Source: Ectopseudomonas chengduensis
GTDB taxonomy: Bacteria > Pseudomonadota > Gammaproteobacteria > Pseudomonadales > Pseudomonadaceae
Assembly: GCF_015712065.1 (NCBI RefSeq)
Contig: NZ_JACFYZ010000006.1
Span: 248,001-312,000, forward strand
Direction: 5' to 3'
Length of the DNA stretch: 64,000 nucleotides
Below the pieces are notes generated by a model, which was not told the origin of the DNA, ran no database searches, and worked only from the letters and a program-made list of their open reading frames with translations. The position numbers were made by a program, and so were the translations under genes. Below are positions 1-11,730 of the stretch, in pieces. Positions within the stretch are counted from its first letter, which is position 1; each line of letters opens with the position of its first letter.

Positions 1-1
1 T

Positions 2-208
2 CTGGAAAGCGTGGTCAACCTGTCCAGCCTGCGTGGCGCCGACTTCCTCAAGAACTACGGTGTGGCCATTGCCAGCGGCCCGCTGACCGGGCTGGCCGCG
101 CGCGCCGTGGTAGTGCTGGATGAAAACGACAAGGTGCTGCACAGCGAGCTGGTTGGCGAAATCGCTGATGAGCCGAATTACGCAGCCGCCCTGGCCGCGC
201 TGAAGTAA
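2..208 (+). CDS. tpx: Thiol peroxidase Tpx, C-terminal fragment
   Basis: The window opens inside this gene; the frame is open from base 2 and ends in TAA at 206-208. The visible 68 residues match the C-terminal part of atypical 2-Cys peroxiredoxins of the Tpx type, which reduce peroxides with thioredoxin. Visible features are the segment around [20 protein letters not shown], then the last beta strand and helix ([14 protein letters not shown], ending [10 protein letters not shown]). The catalytic cysteines lie upstream of the window and cannot be checked. A strong terminator follows, so the gene is transcribed separately from the efflux operon. Identification is by family resemblance of the C-terminus only. 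Confidence 0.85.
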   Translation: MESVVNLSSLRGADFLKNYGVAIASGPLTGLAARAVVVLDENDKVLHSELVGEIADEPNYAAALAALK

Positions 209-228
209 CTCGCAACTGGTTCGATGAA

Positions 229-255
229 ACGGCCTGCTTCGCAGGCCGTTTTTAT
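229..255 (+). terminator. Rho-independent terminator of tpx
   Basis: A 9-bp stem ACGGCCTGC / GCAGGCCGT with a TTC loop is followed by a T-rich tail (TTTTATTT). It lies about 20 bases after the tpx stop. Confidence 0.9.
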
Positions 256-434
256 TTGTGCACCAAGCCGAACGTTCTGAGCACGTCGACAGTCCCTTGC
301 CTGATCCAGATTTTTTCGCGGACTCAAACAGTTAGTAACGTAAGGGCAGCGTAAAAAGCGGGTAAATGGGCTTTGCTTGACGCGGGCCAGTGCTTATCGT
401 GCCGACTCCCCTTAAAAGTGATATTGCGCCTGCC

Positions 435-1664
435 ATGTCGAATGCTTCCCCGTCTCCATCGAATTCCTCCCGTCAATGGCTGATTGGCCTGACGTTGCTC
501 ACCGTTTTGCTTCTGCTGCTGTGGTGGTTCTGGCCGAGCAAGCCAGAAAGCCAGCAGATGGGCCGTGGCCGTTTCGGTGACATGGGGCCGGTGCCGGTGC
601 GCGTGGCCGAGGTCAAGCAGGGCGAGTTCGCCATCGAGCTCAAGGCGCTTGGCACGGTAACTTCCTATAACACGGTCAACGTACGCTCGCGAGTCGACGG
701 TGAACTGGTCAAGGTGCTGTTCGAGGAGGGCCAGCAGGTCAAGGCTGGCGACCTGTTGGCGGTGATCGATCCACGTCCTTATCAGGTGGCCTTGCAGCAG
801 GCGCAGGGGGCGCTGCAGGAAAACCAGGCGCAACTGAAGAACGCCGAGCTGGACCTGCAGCGCTACAAGGGGCTGTACGACGAAGACAGCATCGCCAAAC
901 AGACCCTGGACACCCAGCAGGCGCTGGTCAATCAGTACCGTGGCAGTCTGCAGAGCAACCAGGCCGATGTCGCCACGGCCAAGCTCAACCTCGACTTCAC
1001 CCAGATTCGCGCGCCCATCGACGGTCGCCTCGGTCTGCGTCAGCTGGATATCGGCAATCTGGTCAGCAGCGGCGATACCACGCCTTTGGTGGTAATCACC
1101 CAGGCCGATCCGATTGCGGTGATCTTCACCATCCCCGAGGGCGATCTGCCCGCCGTGCTGCAGCGCCGCCGCGACGGCACGACCCTGGCCGTCGAGGCCT
1201 GGGACCGTGGCGAGCGTCTCAAACTGGCCGAGGGTGTGCTGGAAAGCCTGGATAACCAGATCGACACCACCACCGGTACGGTCAAGCTCAAGGCGCGCTT
1301 CGACAACGCCGAGCAGATGCTCTTTCCCAATCAGTTCGTCAACGTGCGTCTGCGCGTTGAAACCCGTGAGGCCGCCACCATCATTCCGTCCGCTGCGGTG
1401 CAGTTCGGCACCCAGGGTACCTTCGTCTATGTCGTGGGTGACGATAACAAGGTGAGCATCCGTCAGGTCACCATCGCTGCCAGCGACGCTGAACGCAGCA
1501 TGGTCAACGAGGGCGTGCAGCAGGGTGAGCGGCTGGTCATGGAAGGTACCGATCGTCTGCGTGACGGTAGTGAGGTGGAGGTAGTCGACCCCACTGCCGT
1601 GCAGGAATCCGAAAATGAACGGCAGGGTGAGCCTGGCCAGGCTGCGGCACGGAACGACGCATGA
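435..1664 (+). CDS. muxA: MuxA, periplasmic adaptor of RND efflux pump
   Basis: Membrane-fusion protein (409 aa) linking the inner-membrane RND pumps to the outer-membrane channel. It has a short cytoplasmic N-terminus and one hydrophobic anchor at about residues 16-32 ([18 protein letters not shown]). A biotinyl-lipoyl-like half ([20 protein letters not shown]), a coiled-coil hairpin rich in Q, L and A, and a beta-barrel region ([20 protein letters not shown]) follow, as in MdtA/MuxA proteins. The ATG at 435 is chosen because the protein then starts just before the anchor; an in-frame GTG at 390 is possible and neither has a clear ribosome-binding site. The stop overlaps the muxB start (ATGA). 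Assignment to MuxA rests on the adaptor-pump-pump-channel order. Confidence 0.92.
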   Translation: MSNASPSPSNSSRQWLIGLTLLTVLLLLLWWFWPSKPESQQMGRGRFGDMGPVPVRVAEVKQGEFAIELKALGTVTSYNTVNVRSRVDGELVKVLFEEGQQVKAGDLLAVIDPRPYQVALQQAQGALQENQAQLKNAELDLQRYKGLYDEDSIAKQTLDTQQALVNQYRGSLQSNQADVATAKLNLDFTQIRAPIDGRLGLRQLDIGNLVSSGDTTPLVVITQADPIAVIFTIPEGDLPAVLQRRRDGTTLAVEAWDRGERLKLAEGVLESLDNQIDTTTGTVKLKARFDNAEQMLFPNQFVNVRLRVETREAATIIPSAAVQFGTQGTFVYVVGDDNKVSIRQVTIAASDAERSMVNEGVQQGERLVMEGTDRLRDGSEVEVVDPTAVQESENERQGEPGQAAARNDA

Positions 1665-4600
1665 ACATCTCCCGCCCCTTCATCCTGCGGCCGGTCGCCA
1701 CCACGCTGTTGATGGTGGCGATCTTCCTCAGCGGTCTGATCGCTTATCGCCTGCTGCCGGTGTCGGCGCTGCCGGAAGTCGATTACCCGACTATCCGTGT
1801 GCTGACCTTATATCCAGGCGCCAGTCCGGATGTGATGACCAGCGCCGTGACGGCGCCGCTGGAGCGCCAGTTCGGGCAGATGGCCGGGCTCAAGCAGATG
1901 TCCTCGACCAGTTCGGGCGGCGCCTCGGTGATCACCCTGCGCTTCAATCTGGATGTCTCCCTGGCGGTGGCCGAGCAGGAAGTGCAGGCGGCGATCAACG
2001 CGGCGAGCAACCTGTTGCCTGGCGATCTGCCGGCGCCGCCGGTGTACAACAAGGTCAACCCGGCCGATACACCAGTGCTGACCCTGGCGGTGAGTTCAAA
2101 GACGATGCCGCTGCCGCAGGTCAACGACCTGGTCGATACCCGCCTGGCGCAGAAGCTGGCGCAAACCAGCGGTGTCGGCCTGGTGACCCTGGCCGGCGGG
2201 CAACGTCCGGCGGTGCGTATTCGCGTCAACCCGGAGGCGCTGGCGTCCTATGGCCTGAGCCTGGCCGATGTGCGCAGCCTGATCACGGCCAGCAACGTCA
2301 ACCAGCCCAAGGGCAACTTCGACGGGCCCACGCGGGTTTCCCAGCTCGATGCCAACGACCAGCTGAAGTCGGTCGAGGAATATCGCGAGCTGATCCTCAG
2401 CTATCAGAATGGTGCCGCGCTGCGCCTGAAGGATGTCGCCGAGATCATCGACGGCGCCGAGAACGAACGCCTGGCCGCCTGGGCCAACCGCAACCAGGCG
2501 GTACTGGTCAACGTGCAGCGTCAGCCCGGCGCCAACGTCATCGATGTGGTCGACCGCATCCAGACCCTGCTGCCGCACCTGACCGAAGGCCTGCCGGCCA
2601 GCGTCGAGGTCAAGGTGCTCACCGACCGCACGCAGACCATCCGCGCTGCAGTGCGCGACGTACAGCACGAATTGCTGCTGGCCATCGCCCTGGTGGTGAT
2701 GGTGACCTTCCTGTTCCTGCGCAAGCTGTCGGCGACCATCATCCCGTCCATCGTCGTGCCACTGTCGCTGATTGGCACCTTCGGCGTGATGTACCTGGCC
2801 GGTTTCACCATCAACAACCTGACGCTGATGGCGCTGACCATCGCCACCGGTTTCGTGGTCGACGACGCCATCGTCATGCTGGAGAACATCGCCCGTCATC
2901 TGGAGGAGGGCGAGACGCCGCTCAACGCCGCACTCAAGGGCGCTCGGCAGATCGGCTTCACCCTGGTCTCGCTGACCCTGTCGCTGGTTGCCGTGCTGAT
3001 CCCGCTGCTGTTCATGGCCGATGTGGTCGGCCGGCTGTTCCGCGAGTTCGCCATTACCCTGGCCGTGGCCATCCTGATTTCCCTGGTGGTGTCGCTGACC
3101 CTCACGCCGATGATGTGCGCGCGCTTGCTCAAGGCCGAGAAACCCGAGCAGGAAGGGCGCTTCTATCGCGTCGCCGGTGGCGCCATCGACGCCATGATCG
3201 AACTCTATGGCGTGTGGCTGCAGTGGGTGCTCAGGCATCAGCCGCTGACCCTGCTGGTGGCCGTGGCGACCCTGGGCCTGACCGTGCTGTTGTATATGGC
3301 GGTACCCAAGGGCTTCTTCCCGGTGCAGGACACCGGCGTGATCCAGGGTATTTCCGAGGCGCCGCAGTCGATTTCCTTTGCCGCCATGAGCGAGCGTCAG
3401 CAGCGCCTGGCGGATGTCATCCTGCGTGATCCGGCGGTGGCCAGTCTGTCCTCGTCGATTGGCGTGGATGGCGACAATCCGACGCTCAACAGCGGCCGTC
3501 TGCTGATCAACCTGAAAACCCACGCCGAACGCGACGTCACCGCCAGTGAGGTAATCGAACGTCTGCGTCCTGAGCTGGCGAAGGTTCCCGGTATCGAGCT
3601 GTTCATGCAGCCGGTGCAGGACCTGACCATTGAGGATCGCATCAGCCGCACGCAGTTCCAGTTCACCCTGGAGTCGCCCGACAGCCAGTTGCTGGAAACC
3701 TGGACGCCGCGTCTGGTCGAGGCGCTGCGCGAGCAGCCGGAGCTGACCGACGTGGCCAGCGACCTGCAGAACCGCGGCTTGCAGGTGTTTCTGGATATCG
3801 ATCGTGACGCCGCGGCGCGTCTGGGCATCAACGTCGGCACTATCGACGATGCGCTGTATGACGCCTTCGGCCAGCGCCAGATCAGCACCATCTACACCCA
3901 GGCCAGCCAGTACCGCGTGGTGCTGGAGAGCCGCGATGGCGGGCGTATCGGCCTGGCCGCGCTGCGTCAGATTCATGTGGCCACCGGCGACGGCCAGCAG
4001 GTGCCGCTGTCATCCCTGGCGCATGTCGAGGAGCGTCCGGCCAGCCTGCTGGTCAACCATATCGGCCAGTTCCCCGCGGTGACCCTGTCGTTCAACCTGG
4101 CGCCTGGCGTGTCACTGGGCGAGGCAGTGGCGGTGATCGAGCGGGTCGAGCAGGAGATCGGCCTGCCGGGTGGCATCAACACCCAGTTCCAGGGTGCTGC
4201 CGAGGCGTTCCGCGCATCGCTGTCGTCGACCTTGCTGCTGATCCTGGCGGCCATCGTCACCATGTACATCGTGCTGGGCGTGCTCTACGAGAGCTATATC
4301 CACCCGATCACCATTCTGTCCACGCTGCCGTCGGCGGGAGTCGGTGCGCTGCTGGCGCTGCTGCTGACAGGTAACGACCTGGGGCTGATCGCCATCATCG
4401 GCATCATCCTGCTGATTGGTATCGTCAAGAAGAACGCGATCATGATGATCGACTTCGCCCTCGAGGCTGAGCGCAACCAGGGCATGGCGCCTGAGGCGGC
4501 GATCTATCAGGCGGCGCTGCTGCGCTTTCGGCCGATCCTGATGACCACCCTGGCGGCGCTGTTCGGTGCCATTCCGCTGATGCTCGCCTCGGGCTCCGGC

Positions 4601-4753
4601 GCCGAGCTGCGCCAGCCGCTGGGGCTTGTGATGGTCGGCGGCCTGCTGGTCAGCCAGGTGCTGACGCTATTCACCACGCCGGTGATCTACCTGTACTTCG
4701 ATCGCCTGTCGCGGCGCGTCAGCGGGCGAAGTGCGGCGGGGGTGGCGGTATGA
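1661..4753 (+). CDS. muxB: MuxB, RND multidrug efflux transporter
   Basis: First of two paralogous RND pump subunits (1030 aa, normal for the family). It uses proton influx to expel drugs from the periplasm or inner leaflet. Twelve membrane segments are expected: TM1 near residues 10-30, then a large periplasmic loop, TM2-6, a second loop and TM7-12. The paired TM4 aspartates that relay protons are present at D401-D402 ([16 protein letters not shown]). Start overlaps muxA by 4 bases, so the two are translationally coupled. As in MdtBC, MuxB and MuxC probably form a mixed trimer; this is inferred from the family and gene order. Confidence 0.94.
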   Translation: MNISRPFILRPVATTLLMVAIFLSGLIAYRLLPVSALPEVDYPTIRVLTLYPGASPDVMTSAVTAPLERQFGQMAGLKQMSSTSSGGASVITLRFNLDVSLAVAEQEVQAAINAASNLLPGDLPAPPVYNKVNPADTPVLTLAVSSKTMPLPQVNDLVDTRLAQKLAQTSGVGLVTLAGGQRPAVRIRVNPEALASYGLSLADVRSLITASNVNQPKGNFDGPTRVSQLDANDQLKSVEEYRELILSYQNGAALRLKDVAEIIDGAENERLAAWANRNQAVLVNVQRQPGANVIDVVDRIQTLLPHLTEGLPASVEVKVLTDRTQTIRAAVRDVQHELLLAIALVVMVTFLFLRKLSATIIPSIVVPLSLIGTFGVMYLAGFTINNLTLMALTIATGFVVDDAIVMLENIARHLEEGETPLNAALKGARQIGFTLVSLTLSLVAVLIPLLFMADVVGRLFREFAITLAVAILISLVVSLTLTPMMCARLLKAEKPEQEGRFYRVAGGAIDAMIELYGVWLQWVLRHQPLTLLVAVATLGLTVLLYMAVPKGFFPVQDTGVIQGISEAPQSISFAAMSERQQRLADVILRDPAVASLSSSIGVDGDNPTLNSGRLLINLKTHAERDVTASEVIERLRPELAKVPGIELFMQPVQDLTIEDRISRTQFQFTLESPDSQLLETWTPRLVEALREQPELTDVASDLQNRGLQVFLDIDRDAAARLGINVGTIDDALYDAFGQRQISTIYTQASQYRVVLESRDGGRIGLAALRQIHVATGDGQQVPLSSLAHVEERPASLLVNHIGQFPAVTLSFNLAPGVSLGEAVAVIERVEQEIGLPGGINTQFQGAAEAFRASLSSTLLLILAAIVTMYIVLGVLYESYIHPITILSTLPSAGVGALLALLLTGNDLGLIAIIGIILLIGIVKKNAIMMIDFALEAERNQGMAPEAAIYQAALLRFRPILMTTLAALFGAIPLMLASGSGAELRQPLGLVMVGGLLVSQVLTLFTTPVIYLYFDRLSRRVSGRSAAGVAV

Positions 4754-4770
4754 CTGGTGCTTGGCTTTTC

Positions 4771-4870
4771 CTCCCCTATCCCGTATGCGGGAGAGGGGCC
4801 GGGGGAGAGGGCGGGTGTCGTGCTGTGCCATCGGCCCTCTCCCCAACCCTCTCCCATAAATGGGAGAGGG
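4771..4870. repeat. REP-like compound inverted repeat between muxB and muxC
   Basis: About 100 bases hold three nested inverted repeats. The first hairpin is CTCCCCTATCCCG / CGGGAGAGGGG (4771-4798). A longer-range pair is GGGGAGAGGGC (4801-4812 region) with GCCCTCTCCCC (4834-4844). The last hairpin is CCCTCTCCCA / TGGGAGAGGG (4847-4870). A single unit of the same family lies between nuoI and nuoJ (17461-17498). Its place inside an operon suggests mRNA stabilisation or partial termination. Confidence 0.85.
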
Positions 4871-4886
4871 AGCAGGGCAGGCGCTC

Positions 4887-7800
4887 ATGAACCTCTCCGC
4901 CCCCTTTATCCGCCGTCCGGTGGCGACCTTGCTGCTGAGCCTGGCGATCATGCTGCTCGGTGGCGTCAGCTTCGGCCTGCTGCCTGTGGCGCCGCTGCCA
5001 CAGATGGATTTCCCCACCATCACCGTGCAGGCCAGCCTACCTGGGGCCAGCCCACAGATCATGGCCTCCACCGTGGCCACGCCGCTGGAGCGCTCGCTCG
5101 GCTCGATCGCCGGGGTCAGCCAGATGAACAGCCGCAGCAGCCAGGGCAGCACGCGGATCATGATCCAGTTCGACCTGGACAAGGACATCAACACCGCCGC
5201 GCGCGAGGTCCAGGCGGCGATCAATGCAGCGCGCGAACTGCTGCCCAGCGGCATGCGCACCATGCCCAGCTACCGCAAGATCAACCCCTCGCAGGCACCG
5301 ATCATGGTGCTGTCGCTGACCAGTGCCACGCTGAACAAGGGCCAGCTGTACGACGTGGCCTCGACCATCCTGGCGCAGAAACTGTCCCAGGTCGGTGGCG
5401 TGGGTGAGGTGCAGGTCGGTGGTAGTTCGCTGCCGGCAGTACGGGTTTCCCTCGAGCCGCGCCTGCTCGATCACTATGGCATTGCGCTGGACGAAGTGCG
5501 CCAGACCATCGCCGCCAGCAATGCCCTGCGTCCCAAGGGCGCGGTCGAGGACGAGCAGCGCCGCTGGCAGGTGCAGGCCAGCGACCAGTTGGCCAAGGCC
5601 GCCGATTACCTGCCGATGATCATCCGCTACCAGGACGGCGCTGCCGTGCGCCTGGGCGACGTAGCCACGGTCACCGATGGCGTCGAGGACCGCTACAACA
5701 GCGGCTTCTACAACGACAAGGAAGCGGTGCTGCTGGTGATCAATCGGCAGAGCGGGGCGAACATCCTGCAGACCATCAGCGACATCCGCGCCGAGCTGCC
5801 GGCGCTACGCGAGGTGATTCCAGCCAGCGTCGAGCTGGAAGTGGCGATGGATCGCTCGCCGGTAATCCGCGCCACCCTGCACGAGGCCGAGCAGACCCTG
5901 CTGATCGCCGTGGGCCTCGTGATCCTCGTGGTGCTGGCGTTTCTCGGGCGTTGGCGCGCTGCGCTGATTCCGGCGCTGGCGGTGCCGGTGTCGCTGATCG
6001 GCAGTTTCGCCGCCATGTACCTGCTGGGGTTCTCGCTGAACAACCTGTCGCTGATGGCGCTGATCATCGCCACCGGGCTGGTGGTGGACGATGCCATCGT
6101 GGTGCTGGAGAACATCGCCCGGCACATCCATAACGGCGAGAAGCCGATGGCGGCGGCGTTCAAAGGCACGCGCGAGGTAGGCTTCACCCTGCTGTCGATG
6201 AACCTGTCGCTGGTAGCGGTGTTCATCTCCATCCTGTTCATGGGCGGCATCGTCGAGCGACTGTTCCGTGAGTTCTCCATTACCCTGGCTGTAGCGGTGG
6301 TGATTTCCCTGCTGGTGTCGCTGACGCTGACGCCGATGCTCTGCGCGCGCTGGCTCAAGGCCGAAGACGAGCAGCCACGCGGCCGCCTGCAGCAGTGGGG
6401 CGACCGCTTGCAGACGCGGGTGCTGGCTATCTACGGGCGTTCGCTGGACTGGGCACTGCGCCATTCGTTACTGATGGTCATCAGCCTGCTGGCGACCATC
6501 GCGCTGAACGTCTACCTGTTCGTCAGCATTCCGAAGACCTTCATGCCGCAGCAGGACACCGGCCAACTGATCGGTTTTATCCGCGGCGACGATGGCCTGT
6601 CGTTCCAGGTCATGCAGCCGAAGATGGAGATTTTCCGCAAGGCGGTGCTGGCCGATCCGGCGGTGGACAGCGTTGCTGGCTTCATCGGCGGTGCCGGCGG
6701 CATCAACAACGCCTTCATGATCGTGCGCCTGAAGCCCATCAGCGAGCGCAGCGTGTCATCGCAACAGGTGATCAACCGCCTGCGCGCCAGCGTGCCGAAG
6801 GTGCCCGGTGGGCGCATGTTCCTCATGCCGGACCAGGACCTGCAGATCGGCGGGCGTGAGGGGCGCAGTTCGGAGAACGAGTACATGCTTCTCTCGGGCG
6901 ACCTCGATGCCTTGCGTGAGTGGCTACCCAAGGTGCGTGAAGCGCTGCGCGCGTTGCCCGAACTGACCGATATCGACGCCCGCGAGAACAGCGGTGCCCA
7001 GCAGATTCGCCTGGTGGTGGATCGCGAAGCCGCGCAGCGCCTGGGCGTGGAGATGAGCATGATCACCGCAGTGCTCAACAACGCCTTCAGTCAGCGCCAG
7101 GTTTCCACCATCTACGAAGCGCTGAACCAGTACAGCGTGGTGATGGAAATCAACCCGCTCTATGCCCAGCATCCCGAGGCGCTGGACCAGATTCAGCTGA
7201 TCACCGCCGATGGCGCACGGGTGCCGCTGTCCACCTTCGCCCATTGGGAACGCAGCCTGGAAGAGGACAGGGTCAACCACCAGGGCCAGTTCGCCGCCGA
7301 GAACATCGGCTTCTCCCTGGCCGAAGGGGTCAGCCTGGATCAGGCCAGCCGCGCCATTGACAATGCCGTGGCGCGGGTCGGCCTGCCCACCGAAGTGCAG
7401 GGCATGCTGGGCGGCACCGGTGCAGCCTTCCAGCAGACCCAGGGCAATCAGCCGCTGATGATCCTGCTGGCACTGGTGGTGGTGTATATCGTGTTGGGCG
7501 TGCTCTACGAGAGCTACGTACATCCGCTGACCATCCTTTCGACCTTGCCGTCGGCCGGGGTTGGCGCCTTGCTCGCGCTGCAACTGGTAGGCATGGAGTT
7601 CAGTCTGATCTCCTTGCTGGGTCTGTTCCTGCTGATCGGTATCGTCAAGAAGAACGCCATCCTGATGGTTGATCTGGCCCTGCAACTGGAGCGCGGTGAG
7701 CGCCTGAGTCCGCAGGAGTCCATCCGCCAGGCGTGCCTGCTGCGTTTCCGGCCGATCATGATGACCACCCTGGCTGCCATCCTTGGCGCCTTGCCGCTGG

Positions 7801-7991
7801 TGCTGGGCAGTGCCGAAGGTTCGGAGATGCGTCAGCCGCTGGGTATCACCATCGTCGGTGGTCTGGTGCTGAGCCAGATGCTGACCCTCTACACCACTCC
7901 GGTGGTCTACCTCTACTTCGACCGTCTGCGCCATCGCGTCAACCGCTGGCGTGGCGTGCGCACCGATGCTTCGTTGGAAAATCTGTTATGA
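4887..7991 (+). CDS. muxC: MuxC, RND multidrug efflux transporter
   Basis: Second RND pump subunit (1034 aa), paralogous to MuxB. The start ATG at 4887 gives the family N-terminus [20 protein letters not shown]; the frame is open 27 bases further upstream, but only into the repeat. TM4 carries the proton-relay pair D401-D402 ([16 protein letters not shown]), so both Mux pumps look proton-competent at this site. The C-terminal half has the usual [20 protein letters not shown] segment. A 133-base spacer filled with a REP-like repeat separates it from muxB, unlike the coupled muxA-muxB junction. Its stop overlaps the opmB start (ATGA). Confidence 0.93.
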   Translation: MNLSAPFIRRPVATLLLSLAIMLLGGVSFGLLPVAPLPQMDFPTITVQASLPGASPQIMASTVATPLERSLGSIAGVSQMNSRSSQGSTRIMIQFDLDKDINTAAREVQAAINAARELLPSGMRTMPSYRKINPSQAPIMVLSLTSATLNKGQLYDVASTILAQKLSQVGGVGEVQVGGSSLPAVRVSLEPRLLDHYGIALDEVRQTIAASNALRPKGAVEDEQRRWQVQASDQLAKAADYLPMIIRYQDGAAVRLGDVATVTDGVEDRYNSGFYNDKEAVLLVINRQSGANILQTISDIRAELPALREVIPASVELEVAMDRSPVIRATLHEAEQTLLIAVGLVILVVLAFLGRWRAALIPALAVPVSLIGSFAAMYLLGFSLNNLSLMALIIATGLVVDDAIVVLENIARHIHNGEKPMAAAFKGTREVGFTLLSMNLSLVAVFISILFMGGIVERLFREFSITLAVAVVISLLVSLTLTPMLCARWLKAEDEQPRGRLQQWGDRLQTRVLAIYGRSLDWALRHSLLMVISLLATIALNVYLFVSIPKTFMPQQDTGQLIGFIRGDDGLSFQVMQPKMEIFRKAVLADPAVDSVAGFIGGAGGINNAFMIVRLKPISERSVSSQQVINRLRASVPKVPGGRMFLMPDQDLQIGGREGRSSENEYMLLSGDLDALREWLPKVREALRALPELTDIDARENSGAQQIRLVVDREAAQRLGVEMSMITAVLNNAFSQRQVSTIYEALNQYSVVMEINPLYAQHPEALDQIQLITADGARVPLSTFAHWERSLEEDRVNHQGQFAAENIGFSLAEGVSLDQASRAIDNAVARVGLPTEVQGMLGGTGAAFQQTQGNQPLMILLALVVVYIVLGVLYESYVHPLTILSTLPSAGVGALLALQLVGMEFSLISLLGLFLLIGIVKKNAILMVDLALQLERGERLSPQESIRQACLLRFRPIMMTTLAAILGALPLVLGSAEGSEMRQPLGITIVGGLVLSQMLTLYTTPVVYLYFDRLRHRVNRWRGVRTDASLENLL

Positions 7992-9457
7992 ATCGAGCTC
8001 CTTTCGCCCGAACTCTTGTTTCCTTGCTGCTGGCCGGCGTGCTGGGCGGCTGCGCTCTGGGGCCTGACTATCAGCGCCCCGAACTGGCGGCACCTGCACA
8101 GTTCAAACAGGTCGAGGGCTGGAAAGCCGCCGCGCCAGCAGATGTTCTGGAGCGTGGCAACTGGTGGGCGCTGTACGGCGACGCCGAGCTCAATGCACTG
8201 GCCGAGCGCCTGCAGCTGTCCAACCAGAACCTGGCCGCCGCCGAGGCCCAGTACCGCCAGGCAAGGGCGTTGGTGCGCAGTGCACGGGCTAGCTTCTATC
8301 CCACGCTGTCCGGCAGCGCCGGGGTGACTCGGGCCGGGCAGGGTGGTGGTGACAGCACCATCCGTACCGCCGATGGCGTCACCGTCAGCGGTTCTGGAGC
8401 GTCAAGCATTTCCAAGAGTTATGACCTCAGCCTCAATGCAGCCTGGGAGCTGGATCTCTGGGGCAAGCTGCGCCGGGGCCTGGAGGCCAGCCGCGCCGAA
8501 TTCGAGGCCAGCGCCGCCGATCTGGCTGCAGCGCGCCTGAGCCTGCAGAGCGAACTGGTGCAGAACTACCTGCAACTGCGCATCCTCGACGAACAGAAGC
8601 GCCTGCTCGACGCGACAGTGGCCGCTTACGCGCGCTCGCTGCGCCTGACCGAGAACCAGTATCGAGCCGGTATCGTGCCCAAGTCCGACGTGACCCAGGC
8701 CACCACTCAGCTCAAGAGCACGCAGGCGCAGGCAATTGATCTCGAGTGGCAGCGCGCGCAGCTCGAACATGCCATTGCCGTGCTGGTCGGCGTCAGTCCG
8801 GCCGAGCTGTCCATCGCACCGCGCGAGAGCCTGCCAGCGCTGCCCGAGGTACCCGTGGCGCTGCCGTCGCAACTTCTCGAACGTCGCCCTGACGTCGCCG
8901 CGGCCGAGCGCCGGGTGATGGCAGCCAATGCGCAGATCGGCGTGGCGGAAGCCGCCTGGTTCCCGGACCTGAGCATTTCGGCGACCGGTGGCTATCGCGG
9001 CAGCAGCTTCGCCGACTGGATCGAGGTACCCAATCGCTTTTGGTCGCTCGGCCCGCAACTGGCACTGACCCTGTTCGACGGCGGCGCGCGGCGTGCGGAG
9101 CTGGAACGTAGCGAAGCCGTCTATGATCAGACCGTGGCGCAATACCGCCAGGCCGTGCTGGATAGCTTCCGTGAAGTGGAGGATTACCTGGTGCAGCTGC
9201 GCGTGCTGGAGCAGGAGAGCGGGGTGCAGCAGGAGGCGCTGGATGCGGCGCGCGAGTCGCTGCGTCTGATCGAGAACCAGTACCGCGCCGGTACCGTGGA
9301 CTACAACAGTGTGGTTACCGTACAGGCCACCGCGCTGAACAACGAACGCACCAATCTCACGCTACTGGGTAGCCGGCTGACTGCCAGTGTGCAGCTGATC
9401 GCTGCTCTCGGCGGCGGCTGGCAGGTGGAGCGACTACAGCAGCAGGCGCCCCAGTAG
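7988..9457 (+). CDS. opmB: OpmB, outer-membrane efflux channel lipoprotein
   Basis: TolC/OprM-type outer-membrane factor (489 aa), the exit duct for the Mux pumps. The ATG at 7988 overlaps the muxC stop. The signal peptide ends in a lipobox, [10 protein letters not shown], so Cys22 or so is probably lipidated. Two internally duplicated halves are visible, each with a [13 protein letters not shown] or [13 protein letters not shown] repeat and an alpha-helical barrel segment, as is normal for OprM proteins. The [13 protein letters not shown] motif is typical of the NodT subgroup. It closes the muxABC-opmB operon and is followed by a stem-loop. Confidence 0.93.
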   Translation: MNRAPFARTLVSLLLAGVLGGCALGPDYQRPELAAPAQFKQVEGWKAAAPADVLERGNWWALYGDAELNALAERLQLSNQNLAAAEAQYRQARALVRSARASFYPTLSGSAGVTRAGQGGGDSTIRTADGVTVSGSGASSISKSYDLSLNAAWELDLWGKLRRGLEASRAEFEASAADLAAARLSLQSELVQNYLQLRILDEQKRLLDATVAAYARSLRLTENQYRAGIVPKSDVTQATTQLKSTQAQAIDLEWQRAQLEHAIAVLVGVSPAELSIAPRESLPALPEVPVALPSQLLERRPDVAAAERRVMAANAQIGVAEAAWFPDLSISATGGYRGSSFADWIEVPNRFWSLGPQLALTLFDGGARRAELERSEAVYDQTVAQYRQAVLDSFREVEDYLVQLRVLEQESGVQQEALDAARESLRLIENQYRAGTVDYNSVVTVQATALNNERTNLTLLGSRLTASVQLIAALGGGWQVERLQQQAPQ

Positions 9458-9473
9458 GTGAGGGAAGTAAGCA

Positions 9474-9503
9474 GCCGGCGTGGCGGAAAACCGCCATGCC
9501 GGC
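9474..9503. terminator. Stem-loop between convergent opmB and dctP-like gene
   Basis: GCCGGC-G-TGGCGG-AAAA-CCGCCA-T-GCCGGC forms a long hairpin with one mismatch. It sits between the opmB stop and the convergent TRAP gene. There is no strong T run on either side. The inner 16 bases (9481-9496) resemble two palindromes upstream of the TRAP gene. Confidence 0.6.
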
Positions 9504-9509
9504 TGTGGG

Positions 9510-10559
<1,050 letters not shown>

Positions 10560-10657
10560 CTACGTCGTGTTGGTCACTTTGGCGGTCGCTCAGCCGCTGG
10601 TAGCTGCCGCGGCATGAACGAAGCTGGCGACTTACCATCGCAAGGCTTATGCCATTG

Positions 10658-10673
10658 TGGCGAAATTCCGCCA
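10658..10673. promoter_or_regulatory. Palindrome TGGCGAAATTCCGCCA
   Basis: A 16-base near-perfect inverted repeat in the 323-base divergent region between the TRAP gene and the methyltransferase gene. It shares the TGGCG-N6-CGCCA frame with the sites at 10719-10734 and 9481-9496. It could be an operator; no regulator gene is adjacent. Confidence 0.45.
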
Positions 10674-10718
10674 ACCTGCCTGGTGTGTGAAAAGGGCTGT
10701 GACGTGTCGCACATTGGG

Positions 10719-10734
10719 TGGCGGATATCCGCCA
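10719..10734. promoter_or_regulatory. Perfect palindrome TGGCGGATATCCGCCA
   Basis: A perfect 16-base inverted repeat, centred 61 bases from its near-copy at 10658-10673. It lies about 110 bases before the methyltransferase start and about 200 bases before the TRAP gene start. A pair of operators or fragments of a dispersed repeat are both possible. The rest of 10518-10840 shows no gene. Confidence 0.45.
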
Positions 10735-10840
10735 TGCCTGTGTCAGGCGAGAGCGGAAACTTGCCGGTTTCAGCGAAAGCCTTGGGGCTTCGGTCAGCCT
10801 GTTATCCTGTGGCCCGCGATTGAAATCGAGGAGTGATGCG

Positions 10841-11602
10841 ATGAGTTGGTCCGCCCAGCAGTATTCCCTGTTTGAACGCCAGCGTACCCGCCCTGTGCAT
10901 GATCTGCTGGCGGCGGTGCCGCGCGATGATGTCGAGCTGGCCGTCGACCTGGGCTGCGGCCCCGGTAATTCCACTGCCGTATTGCAGGCTCATGCGCCAC
11001 AGGCGCGGGTGGTGGGTATCGACAGCAGTGACGACATGCTGCGCGCGGCGCGCGAACGCCTGCCGCAGGTGACCTTCCAGTTGGCGGATATCCAGCACTG
11101 GCAGGCCGAGCGCGCACCGCAGTTGATCCTGGCCAACGCCTCGCTGCAGTGGTTGCCGGATCACGCGCAGCTCTACCCGAGATTGCTGGCGCAGCTGGCA
11201 CCCGGTGGCTGGCTGGCGATCCAGACGCCGGACAACCTGCAGGAACCGGCACACCGCCTGGCCCGCGAGGTGGCCGCCGCCGGGCCCTGGGCTGCACAAA
11301 TCGGCGAGGTGCGCCATGCCGAGCGGCACAGCGCGCAGGCCTATTACGACATCCTCGGCGCCCATGCCAGCGAGCTGGATATCTGGCGCACCACCTACTT
11401 CCATGTGCTGGATAATGCCGCGGCGGTGGTGGAGTGGTTCAAGTCAACGGCGTTGCTGCCGTTCCTGCAACCGCTGGAGGTCGAGCAGCAGGCAGCTTTC
11501 CTCGAGCGCTATCAGGCGGCGATTGCTGAAGCCTATCCGGCGCAGGCCGATGGTCGGGTGTTGCTGCCGTTTCCGCGTCTGTTTCTGGTGGCTCGGCGGT
11601 AG
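10841..11602 (+). CDS. tam: Trans-aconitate 2-methyltransferase-like SAM methyltransferase
   Basis: Class I SAM-dependent methyltransferase (253 aa). Motif I is VDLGCGPGNSTAVL at about residues 34-47, with the acidic residue of motif II in VVGIDSSDDML and the post-motif segment LILANASLQWLPDH. The whole-length pattern, including YYDILGAHASELDIWRTTY, matches Tam, which methyl-esterifies trans-aconitate, an inhibitory by-product of the citrate cycle. The start ATG has GAGG about 9 bases upstream; the frame is open for 120 bases further but without support. It is a single-gene unit between the TRAP gene and the convergent nuo operon. Confidence 0.83.
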   Translation: MSWSAQQYSLFERQRTRPVHDLLAAVPRDDVELAVDLGCGPGNSTAVLQAHAPQARVVGIDSSDDMLRAARERLPQVTFQLADIQHWQAERAPQLILANASLQWLPDHAQLYPRLLAQLAPGGWLAIQTPDNLQEPAHRLAREVAAAGPWAAQIGEVRHAERHSAQAYYDILGAHASELDIWRTTYFHVLDNAAAVVEWFKSTALLPFLQPLEVEQQAAFLERYQAAIAEAYPAQADGRVLLPFPRLFLVARR

Positions 11603-11627
11603 CCCGGATGCAATCCGGGGCAGGTCT

Positions 11628-11690
11628 GTCGCGGCTGAAGCCCCTCCCACGGAGTTCATGATGACTTGTGGGAGGGGCTTCAGCCGCGAC
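11628..11690. repeat. REP element, 23-bp perfect inverted repeat
   Basis: Arms at 11628-11650 and 11668-11690 are perfect complements (core GCTGAAGCCCCTCCCAC) around a 17-base loop. This is a typical Pseudomonas repetitive extragenic palindrome placed between convergent genes, here tam and nuoN. Confidence 0.85.
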
Positions 11691-11700
11691 CTTTAAAAGA

Positions 11701-11727
11701 ACAAGCCCCGCAGTTAGCGGGGCTTGT
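11701..11727 (-). terminator. Terminator of the nuo operon
   Basis: Stem ACAAGCCCCG / CGGGGCTTGT with a 7-base loop. Read on the minus strand it is followed by TCTTTT. It lies a few bases after the nuoN stop. Confidence 0.85.
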
Positions 11728-11730
11728 GCT

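Noticed and set aside
390..434. Upstream GTG start for muxA
   Set aside because: Adds 15 unconserved residues before the anchor; kept only as an alternative.
2096..3976. Open frame of over 600 codons opposite muxB
   Set aside because: Shadow of the RND gene, dominated by Gln, His and Gly; no start signal.
4797..4870. Direct-repeat look of the muxB-muxC spacer as a CRISPR or IS end
   Set aside because: Units are inverted and imperfect, with no spacers, no transposase and no target duplication; a REP-like element explains it.
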